6,508 nucleotides of DNA, taken from positions 1-6,508 of the forward strand of contig JALSHN010000022.1 in the NCBI GenBank assembly GCA_026982215.1. The letters run 5' to 3'. A model generated the notes under the pieces. It had not been told where the DNA came from, searched no databases, and was given only the letters and a program-made list of their open reading frames with translations. The stretch comes from Gammaproteobacteria bacterium. Its GTDB lineage: Bacteria; Pseudomonadota; Gammaproteobacteria; S012-40. Within the stretch, counting starts at the first letter, position 1. Each line of letters opens with the position of its first letter. The translations under genes were made by a program, and so were the position numbers. Shown here one piece after another: positions 1-5,790 of the stretch.

Positions 1-22
1 GCTGTGACAGGGTGGTGCACTA

Positions 23-50
23 TTGACCGCTGCGGAGCACGGCCTATAAC
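23..50 (+). promoter_or_regulatory. Putative sigma70 promoter of the GAF-PAS-GGDEF-EAL gene
   Basis: A -35 element TTGACC (23-28, five of six matches to consensus) is followed after 16 bases by a -10 element TATAAC (45-50, five of six matches). Transcription would start near 57, leaving a leader of about 60 bases before the ATG at 118. This is the best promoter-like sequence visible in the window. The assignment is by eye only, with no experimental start site. Confidence 0.55.
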
Positions 51-117
51 CTTCCTTAAATTGTGAATATGAATACAACGCCCCTGTTTCGCCGGGGAAT
101 GGGGTCATCTTGCTCAG

Positions 118-2232
118 ATGAATGATCTGCTCCATGGCATATTGAAGGCCATCGTCCGTTTGCCCTGGTTGCACGCGGATGCCGGTGGCATTTTCCTCGC
201 CGATCCGGCGCATCGGCGGCTCGAGTTGGCGGCGCATCTCAATTTCACTCCCCAAATCCAGGAAGCCTGCGCCCGGGTGGCTTATGGACATTGTCTTTGC
301 GGCCGGGTGGCGCAGAGTGGTGAATTGCTTCACGCCAGTAATGTGGATCACCGTCACGAGGTTTGCTACCAGGGGAGGGCGGATCATGGCCATTATGTGG
401 TCCCCATCCGTGATGGCGATGAATTGCTGGGTGTATTGACGTTATACGTGGCGGCGGGGCATCGGTATCGGGAAGACGAAGTGGAGGTGCTGCGGGACTT
501 CGCCACCATCCTGGCGTTGATTATCCGCCAGGGTCAGCTTCAGCGTGACAAGGCCTTGGCCGAGTTGGTGGTGGAGCATAGCAGCCATGGGGTGATGATC
601 ACCGATCGGGAACGGCGGATTCTCTGGGTGAACAGGGCTTTCGAAAAGACGACGGGTTATTCGCTGAAAGACGTGAAAGGGAAGACGCCGCGCGTCATTT
701 CCTCAGGGCGCCATGGGCCGGAGTTCTACCAACGAATGTGGCGCTGTATCGAACAGCAAGGTCAGTGGCAGGGTGAGATATGGAATCGAAGGAAAAACGG
801 AGAGGTTTATCCTGAATGGCTCAATATCGTGGCCTTTCGCAATGATTCGGGTATGGCAGAACGCTATGCAGGGATCTTTGTCGATCTGACGGAGATACGC
901 CGGGCTGAGGAACATATTTTTCGGCTGGCCTATTACGACGGGCTGACTGGTCTGCCGAATCGGGCCCATTTTTCCCAACAACTGACGCAGTGGTTGTCAC
1001 CGGAGGGACCCGAGCCGAAGCGGGTGGCAGTGATCGTGCTGGATTTGGATCATTTCCACGAGGTCAACGCAGCGCTGGGACGGGAGGCCGGGGATGCGCT
1101 GTTGCGGGAGGCCGCAGGGCGGCTGCGTGACATCGGCAAGGAGTGGCTGGTGGCTCGCGGTGAGCTGGACCAATTTCTCGTCGCGCTTCCCATCGGCGAG
1201 GCCGAGGCGCATACGCTTCTCGATCGGGCCGGGAATGCGGCCGAGGCAATCCGGGAAATCCTCGCTGATCCTCTCGAACATGCGGAGCAGAAGCTGACTT
1301 TGAATGTCACTATCGGAGTCGCCGACAGTCGCCTCGATGATACTGCGGAAGCGTTGTTGGGGAGGGCGATGTTGGCGCTGCGACGCGCCAAGCAGGAAAG
1401 GCGGGGCTCGATTCGTTTTTTCGATGACAAGCTGGGAGAGGAAGCGGAGCGGGATCACTATATTTTGTTGAACGTCCGCGACGCCTGGTGTCGGGGGGAG
1501 CTGTTTCTCGTCTATCAACCCCAGCTCGATCAGGCCGGTGGCATCTCGGGTGCCGAGGCCTTGTTGCGGTGGAATTCCCCCCGGCTCGGTGTGGTGTCCC
1601 CTGATTTGTTCATTCGTCATGCAGAAGAACGAGGGGCCATCGGGGATATCGGTAGGTGGGTGTTTTCTCACGCCGCGCAACAGCTCGAACAGTGGTTGCG
1701 CTCCGGGTTGGTGGGCGAACAGGATTTCACCATGGCAATCAATCTCTCACCAGCGCAACTCTTGGGAAGCGACGTGGTGCAGGATTTTGCGGCAACGACG
1801 GCTGAGCTGGGACTGGCACCCTGGATGTTCGAGTTCGAGGTGACCGAGAGTGCATTCATGCAGTCGTCGGACAGTGTGAAAGCGCAACTGGACGCCTTGT
1901 CCAGTCACGGCTTTCGCATTGCCATCGATGATTTCGGCACCGGCCATTCATCCTTGGCTCGTCTCAACAGCTTCCCCATCGACACCTTCAAGATCGACCG
2001 CAGCTTTATCGAGAAAGTCGCTGAGGGTGGTAAACACCTCGCCTTGGTCAAATCCATGATTGCCATGGCGCATGAACTGGGTCAGAGCGTGGTGGCCGAG
2101 GGGGTGGAGGATGACCGCCAGTTTGCGATTTTGCGGAATCTCGGTTGTGAGAGCTTCCAGGGGTATTGGTTTTCCAAACCCCTTGCGGTGGCGGATTTTG
2201 AACGGTATCTCCGCAAAGGGATGATCCGCTGA
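118..2232 (+). CDS. GAF-PAS-GGDEF-EAL protein, probable c-di-GMP phosphodiesterase with degenerate GGDEF
   Basis: This 704-residue protein appears cytoplasmic, with no signal peptide or membrane helix. The order is GAF (about 12-140, with C59 and C61 in a CLCGR motif), PAS (about 147-265, with a typical TGYS...G..PR..SSG core), GGDEF (about 268-430) and EAL (about 448-697). The GGDEF signature reads ELDQF (349-353), so the glycine pair and the catalytic acidic residue are lost, and no RxxD inhibitory site precedes it. Cyclase activity is unlikely. The EAL domain keeps its expected catalytic set: E480 of EAL, N542, E574, D604-D605 in DDFGTG, K625, E661 and Q681. The likely reaction is therefore hydrolysis of c-di-GMP to pGpG, tuned by the GAF and PAS sensors; the dead GGDEF may bind GTP as a regulator (known for some relatives, inferred here). 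The ATG at 118 gives a complete GAF start, and an in-frame stop lies at 70-72. It lacks a good Shine-Dalgarno; only a GGGG at 101-104 precedes it. The gene has its own promoter and is convergent with the LysR gene. The signal sensed is unknown. Confidence 0.93.
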   Translation: MNDLLHGILKAIVRLPWLHADAGGIFLADPAHRRLELAAHLNFTPQIQEACARVAYGHCLCGRVAQSGELLHASNVDHRHEVCYQGRADHGHYVVPIRDGDELLGVLTLYVAAGHRYREDEVEVLRDFATILALIIRQGQLQRDKALAELVVEHSSHGVMITDRERRILWVNRAFEKTTGYSLKDVKGKTPRVISSGRHGPEFYQRMWRCIEQQGQWQGEIWNRRKNGEVYPEWLNIVAFRNDSGMAERYAGIFVDLTEIRRAEEHIFRLAYYDGLTGLPNRAHFSQQLTQWLSPEGPEPKRVAVIVLDLDHFHEVNAALGREAGDALLREAAGRLRDIGKEWLVARGELDQFLVALPIGEAEAHTLLDRAGNAAEAIREILADPLEHAEQKLTLNVTIGVADSRLDDTAEALLGRAMLALRRAKQERRGSIRFFDDKLGEEAERDHYILLNVRDAWCRGELFLVYQPQLDQAGGISGAEALLRWNSPRLGVVSPDLFIRHAEERGAIGDIGRWVFSHAAQQLEQWLRSGLVGEQDFTMAINLSPAQLLGSDVVQDFAATTAELGLAPWMFEFEVTESAFMQSSDSVKAQLDALSSHGFRIAIDDFGTGHSSLARLNSFPIDTFKIDRSFIEKVAEGGKHLALVKSMIAMAHELGQSVVAEGVEDDRQFAILRNLGCESFQGYWFSKPLAVADFERYLRKGMIR

Positions 2233-2292
2233 CCGAATTCCCCGGCCTGGCAGGGCGGTTTGATGTCGCGGTCGTCCCGTTCAGGGTCAGTG

Positions 2293-2316
2293 AAGGCCGT
2301 TGCCTCAACCGGCCTT
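2293..2316. terminator. Hairpin at the convergent gene ends, possible weak terminator
   Basis: AAGGCC (2293-2298) pairs with GGCCTT (2311-2316). GTTG (2299-2302) pairs with CAAC (2306-2309), leaving a 3-base loop and one bulged C. The hairpin lies between the c-di-GMP gene (stop at 2232) and the LysR gene, and it covers the LysR stop codon (2305-2307 on the minus strand). Neither strand has a T-run after it, so it is not a standard intrinsic terminator. It could slow polymerase or protect 3' ends. The rest of the 72-base gap shows nothing else convincing. Confidence 0.3.
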
Positions 2317-3204
2317 GCGGGAGAAGAGGAATTCCTGAAAGGCGCGCGCGGCGGTGGTCTGGATCTTCCGCTCCGGGCGTGCCACGTACCATTGACGGCG
2401 CAGCGGCAGGCCGACGACGTCGAGCTCGGCCACTTCGCCGCTGGCGAGTTCGGCGATCACTGCACTGCGGGAGATGATGGAGATTCCCAGTCCGGCGGCA
2501 ACCGTTTGTTTGACGGCTTCGTTGCTGCCCAATTCCAGGCGTACGTTCATGATCACCCCTGCCTCGCGGAAAAATTTCTCGCAGGCCAGGCGGGTGCCCG
2601 AGCCCTTTTCGCGGGCGATGAACGATTCCTCGCTCAGCCGCTGGGGCGGAATGTGTTTGCGCCCCACCAGGGGATGGGCCGGGTCGGCGATGGCCACCAT
2701 GGGGTTGTCGGCGAACGGCTCGGCGATGATACGCATGTCGTCCGCCGGCTGCCCCAGGATGTAGATGTCGTCCTCGTTGGCGATGAGGCGGTCGAGGACC
2801 CGTTCCCGGTTGCCCAGGAACAGGGCGAGATCCAGTCCGGGATATTGGCGGGAGAACTCTCCCAGCAGGCGGGGGATGAAATACTGCGCCGTGGTGAGCG
2901 CGGCGATTCGCAGGCTGCCCTTTCTCAATCCCTTCATCGCCGCCAGGTCCTGAGAGAGGAGTTCCAGGCGGTCGAAGATGTCGCGGCAGGCCTCGGCCAC
3001 CGCCCGCCCGGCCTCGGTGAGAAAGAGGCGTTTTCCCACCTGTTCGAGTAAGGGCTCCCCCACCGCTTCGGCAAGCTGTTTCACCTGGATCGAGACCGCC
3101 GGGGGTGACAGGTGCAGCGCCTTGGCGGTCTGGGCGACGCTCATGTGGCGCACCAGGGTGTTGAATATCTTGAGTTGGTGCAGGGTGGCGTGTTGTAAAG
3201 ACAT
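2305..3204 (-). CDS. CbbR-like LysR-family transcriptional regulator
   Basis: This 299-residue protein has the usual LysR length. The N-terminal winged helix-turn-helix lies at about 8-66, with the recognition region SPPAVSIQVKQL at 33-44. The effector-binding domain spans about 90-295. Its sequence carries the pattern I associate with CbbR: LTTAQYFIPRLL, then PGLDL, then LGNRERVLDRL and the later EPFADNP. CbbR proteins activate Calvin-cycle and carbon-concentrating genes in response to metabolites. Here the gene is transcribed away from dabB and shares a 153-base intergenic region with it, so control of the DAB operon is the natural inference. The start chosen is the ATG at 3204-3202 (MSLQHATLHQL), because LysR proteins begin close to the first helix. 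The reading frame stays open far upstream, but that extension runs antisense to dabB and looks nothing like a LysR protein. The Shine-Dalgarno is poor. The specific name cbbR is withheld because its target is unproven. Confidence 0.93.
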   Translation of the reverse strand: MSLQHATLHQLKIFNTLVRHMSVAQTAKALHLSPPAVSIQVKQLAEAVGEPLLEQVGKRLFLTEAGRAVAEACRDIFDRLELLSQDLAAMKGLRKGSLRIAALTTAQYFIPRLLGEFSRQYPGLDLALFLGNRERVLDRLIANEDDIYILGQPADDMRIIAEPFADNPMVAIADPAHPLVGRKHIPPQRLSEESFIAREKGSGTRLACEKFFREAGVIMNVRLELGSNEAVKQTVAAGLGISIISRSAVIAELASGEVAELDVVGLPLRRQWYVARPERKIQTTAARAFQEFLFSRKAG

Positions 3205-3224
3205 TTTACTTTGATAAAACAAAA

Positions 3225-3243
3225 AAGTTAAAACGATTAACTT
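3225..3243. promoter_or_regulatory. Probable LysR/CbbR operator, perfect inverted repeat
   Basis: The arms AAGTTAA (3225-3231) and TTAACTT (3237-3243) are perfect reverse complements separated by AACGA. The centre contains T-N11-A (T3228 to A3240), the general LysR box, and more exactly TTA-N7-TAA (3228-3240), the pattern described for CbbR sites. It sits 21 bases upstream of the regulator's ATG and 115 bases before the dabB start. That placement suits both autoregulation and activation of the dab operon. A looser T-N11-A candidate, without proper TNA half-sites, lies at 3206-3218 and may be a second contact site. No binding data exist here. Confidence 0.6.
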
Positions 3244-3271
3244 GAATTTTAGCGTTGGCCTCATACACAAT
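3242..3271 (+). promoter_or_regulatory. Candidate promoter of the dab operon
   Basis: TTGAAT (3242-3247, four of six to the -35 consensus) and CACAAT (3266-3271, four of six to the -10) are spaced by 18 bases. Transcription would start near 3278. The palindromic LysR box abuts and slightly overlaps the -35 element, which is the usual position for a LysR-type activator, and a weak promoter is expected for an activated operon. The leader that would follow holds a small inverted repeat, CAATG (3268-3272) and CATTG (3279-3283), of unclear meaning. Confidence 0.3.
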
Positions 3272-3343
3272 GCAAACCCATTGCCTAAGCATTCCGAACG
3301 GGTTTTGCTCGGTCTGCGTCCCCCGATGTTCGTTGGCTCGTCC

Positions 3344-3349
3344 GGAGGG
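3344..3349 (+). promoter_or_regulatory. Shine-Dalgarno sequence that fixes the dabB start
   Basis: GGAGGG at 3344-3349 lies 8 bases before the GTG at 3358, which is ideal spacing. A more upstream in-frame GTG at 3349 overlaps this sequence and so cannot use it. The ATG at 3364 would be 14 bases away, which is too far. The GTG at 3358 is therefore preferred. Confidence 0.75.
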
Positions 3350-3357
3350 TGTGCCTG

Positions 3358-5016
3358 GTGAAGATGCTGCTGGTTCTCTTGGTGTCGGCGCCGCTGCTGT
3401 CGGCGGTATTTCTGATGCTGAACGAGCGTGGGGCGCGGCAGGCGCCGCGTGTGAGTCTGGCGCTGGCCGTGGGGGTCTTCGCCGTCGCCGGCTGGCTGTT
3501 GGGCTGGCGCATCCATCAGGGGGTGGATGTGAGCATGGCGCTGCTGGGGGGGTGGCCGATTCTGCGCCTTGATGCCCTGGGGGCGTTGATGGCCTTCGTG
3601 ATCGCCGGCATCAGCTTGGTGGTGCATGCCTATTCGGTGCGTTACATGGCCGAGGAGGAGGGGCAGCGCCGCTATTACGCCTTGTTGGATGCCTTGGTGT
3701 TCAGCCTGCTGCTGATGGTCCTGGCGGGGGATCTCCTGTCTTTGCTGCTGGCGTGGAATCTGGTTGGCGTGTTGTTGTTCTTCCTCTTGGGTCACAACGT
3801 GCGCCGCCCGGCGGCGGGCCGGTATGCCGGATGGGGGTTGCTGACCTTCAGGGTCGGTGACGTGGCGCTCATCCTGGCGGCGGTGCTGTTGTTCGACGCC
3901 TATGAGACCCTGGATCTGGCAGAGATATTCCAGCGGTTGCAGCAGGAAGACGACAGGATGGTGGCTCAGTGGGTGGGGGCGCTGGTGGCGTTCGCTGCCA
4001 TGGCCCGTTCGGCGCAATTTCTCCTCCATGCCTGGTTGCCTTATACCATGGAGGGGCCGACCCCCGTCTCGGCGCTGATGCATGCGGGGATCGTCAACGC
4101 CGGTGGTATTTTGATCAATCGTTTCGCGCCGGTTTTCGCCCACACGGACGGGGTGTTGCCATGGTTGTTCGTCATCGGGCTGTTCACCGCGGTGGTCGGC
4201 TCGATCTTGATGTTGTGCCAGAACGACATCAAGAAGTCCCTCGGGTATTCCACCATGGGACAGATGGGCTTCATGATCATGGAGTGCGGTGTGGGGGCCT
4301 TTTCCCTGGCGATCTACCATCTGATCGCCCATGGCATTTTCAAGGGGACGTTGTTTCTCGGCGCCGGCGGCATCATCAACGAGGCCCGCAAGCACGATGG
4401 GGTGCCCAAGGATCCGTTGTATCGCTTCGTGGTGGAGCGCGGCGTGGCGGTGCGTCGCCCCCCATGGAAACTCATGGCGGCGATGACGCTGATCGTCCCG
4501 TTGCTGGTCCTGGGGGTTGCCCATTGGCTGGTGGATGAGGAGATCCTCCAGAAGCAGGGGGCGTTGGTGTTGTTGTTCTTCGGCTGGATCACCGGTGCCC
4601 AGCTCATTTTCTCCACCTACAAGGCGGAGGTGGTCAACCTGACGCGTTTTCTGGCGCTGATGCTGTTTTCCTTCGTCATCGTGGTCATCGGCTACGTCCT
4701 GGTGAGCCATGTGTTCGATCTGTTCCTCTATCCCGACCCGGCATTCCGCGCCAGTCTGTATGCGGCCGCCGACATCGAACTGATCTGGTTCGAACTGGTG
4801 TTGTTGCTGGTCGCGGTGGTGGTGGTGGTGGGCTGGGTGCTGGTCTACTACGCCGATGAGAAGGGTGGTCGTTTCGGGCGGGGGCTTTCCCGGGCGTGGC
4901 TTCGTTTTTATGCCCTGGTGTCGCGGGAGTTCTATGTGCCCGATGTGCAGACCCTGGTGTCCGAGCGGTTGTTGAAATTGGCACGCAGCCTCAATCGTGG
5001 CCTGAGGTGGATGTGA
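3358..5016 (+). CDS. dabB: DabB, NuoL/MrpA-like membrane subunit of the DAB inorganic carbon transporter
   Basis: This 552-residue, highly hydrophobic protein has about 13-14 predicted membrane helices. The proton-conducting family core (PF00361 type) spans about 110-345. Its hallmark is the stretch around 217-250, WLP (226-228) followed by EGPTPVSALMHAGIVNAGG, where HAGIVNAGG is typical of DabB rather than of complex I. NDIKKSLGYSTMGQMG follows at about 288-303. The C-terminal segment FYALVSREFYVPDVQ resembles the NuoL C-terminus. No other complex I genes are nearby, and DUF2309 (DabA) lies two genes downstream, which identifies the DAB role: cation flow drives bicarbonate accumulation by DabA. 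By manual comparison with E. coli NuoL, the TM5 glutamate (E144) is N134 here, the TM7 lysine (K229) is R217, and the TM12 lysine (K399) falls near V392-D393. The GTG start is set by its Shine-Dalgarno. The stop lies 2 bases before the next gene. Databases may label it NADH-quinone oxidoreductase subunit L. Confidence 0.88.
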   Translation: MKMLLVLLVSAPLLSAVFLMLNERGARQAPRVSLALAVGVFAVAGWLLGWRIHQGVDVSMALLGGWPILRLDALGALMAFVIAGISLVVHAYSVRYMAEEEGQRRYYALLDALVFSLLLMVLAGDLLSLLLAWNLVGVLLFFLLGHNVRRPAAGRYAGWGLLTFRVGDVALILAAVLLFDAYETLDLAEIFQRLQQEDDRMVAQWVGALVAFAAMARSAQFLLHAWLPYTMEGPTPVSALMHAGIVNAGGILINRFAPVFAHTDGVLPWLFVIGLFTAVVGSILMLCQNDIKKSLGYSTMGQMGFMIMECGVGAFSLAIYHLIAHGIFKGTLFLGAGGIINEARKHDGVPKDPLYRFVVERGVAVRRPPWKLMAAMTLIVPLLVLGVAHWLVDEEILQKQGALVLLFFGWITGAQLIFSTYKAEVVNLTRFLALMLFSFVIVVIGYVLVSHVFDLFLYPDPAFRASLYAAADIELIWFELVLLLVAVVVVVGWVLVYYADEKGGRFGRGLSRAWLRFYALVSREFYVPDVQTLVSERLLKLARSLNRGLRWM

Positions 5017-5018
5017 TC

Positions 5019-5789
5019 ATGGCGAAAGCGGCCTTGTGGGTGATCGTGTTTTTCTTGCCGGTGTTTCCGGCGACGCTGCTGTTTTCCTATCTGTACCGGC
5101 GACTGAGCGATCCCCGTCAGCGGGCGGCGATGATCGTGTTGTGGCCACAGCTCGGGGTGCTGCTGTTGTGGCTGTTCCAACCGCAGATCCCCGCATGGCT
5201 GGGGTGGGCCGCTTTATTCTCTGCGGCCTTCTATGGTTTCCGCGCCTTGGTGTTGAAGGGGCTGGATGCCTGGGCCGGTTTCATGGCCTTGTCATTGCTG
5301 CCTTTGGCGTGGTTGCTGCCGTCGGAGGCCGTGGGGAGCGTGCTCGGCCATGTGATGATGTTGCTCGTCACCTTGCCGTTGGCCGTGCTGGTGTTGCTCG
5401 CTGCGGAGATCAGCGATCGCTATGGGGCCGCCTATCTGGGACTGACGCCGGGACTGCTGGCCGAACACCCGCGTCTGACCGGGTTGCTCGTCACCACGTT
5501 GTTGGCGGTGTTGGCCACGCCACCCTTTCCTGCCTTCTTCGTCATGCTCGGCTTGTTGACCGAGGTGGGGGTCTCGGTGGCGGTGGGACTCCTGCTGGTG
5601 TGGTATCTGTGGGGGTGGTCCGGGGTGCGTGTCTTCCAGCAATTGGCCATGGGTGAGGAGGCTGCGGCGGTGGTGTCGGTGACGGCGGGGGACGTGTCAT
5701 GCCAGGCCTTGTGGCGTTATGGCGCGCTGCTGGCCGGGATTGGTCTGAGCGGTGTCGTCTTGGTCTGGAGTATGGCGGGAGGTGTGTGA
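5019..5789 (+). CDS. DAB-operon multi-pass membrane protein, antiporter-like fragment of unknown role
   Basis: I do not recognise a named family. The protein has 256 residues and about eight hydrophobic helices (roughly 5-26, 38-56, 58-74, 79-98, 104-130, 153-178, 180-204 and 226-250). A short charged loop YRRLSDPRQR follows the first helix. Residues about 141-182 (LTPGLLAEHP, then a helix ending TPPFPAFF at 167-174) look like the TM10-12 region of NuoM, NuoN or MrpD, where a loop precedes a helix ending in P.F.GF. The usual charged residue after that motif is absent (VML instead). It sits between dabB and dabA with gaps of 2 and 1 bases, so it is probably co-translated and part of the same complex. 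The start is ATG 5019; a GTG at 5013, overlapping the dabB stop and 5 bases from GAGG (5004-5007), is a real alternative adding two residues. It could be an accessory subunit completing the DabB membrane part, or a stabilising protein. That it is a real membrane protein gene is sure; the function is not. Confidence 0.85.
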   Translation: MAKAALWVIVFFLPVFPATLLFSYLYRRLSDPRQRAAMIVLWPQLGVLLLWLFQPQIPAWLGWAALFSAAFYGFRALVLKGLDAWAGFMALSLLPLAWLLPSEAVGSVLGHVMMLLVTLPLAVLVLLAAEISDRYGAAYLGLTPGLLAEHPRLTGLLVTTLLAVLATPPFPAFFVMLGLLTEVGVSVAVGLLLVWYLWGWSGVRVFQQLAMGEEAAAVVSVTAGDVSCQALWRYGALLAGIGLSGVVLVWSMAGGV

Positions 5790-5790
5790 G

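Noticed and set aside
2260..3051. Plus-strand open frame of 263 codons antisense to the LysR gene
   Set aside because: The minus-strand LysR protein is unmistakable; the plus-strand product has no recognisable domain.
3205..4710. Minus-strand open frame continuing upstream from the LysR gene, giving about 800 codons without a stop
   Set aside because: The part beyond 3204 is antisense to dabB, is low-complexity and rich in Q, H, R and P, and resembles no protein. It is the expected shadow of a GC-rich coding strand.
4814..4832. GGTGGTGGTGGT-like simple repeat
   Set aside because: It encodes a valine-rich stretch of a dabB membrane helix using GTG codons; it is coding bias, not a regulatory repeat.
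3358..5016. Calling the gene nuoL of respiratory complex I
   Set aside because: There are no other nuo genes, the HAGIVNAGG motif is DabB-like, and dabA follows in the same operon.
4896..5018. Extending the third membrane protein upstream to 4896
   Set aside because: The extra residues overlap the conserved DabB C-terminus in another frame. The ATG at 5019 or GTG at 5013, preceded by GAGG, gives a natural membrane-protein start.
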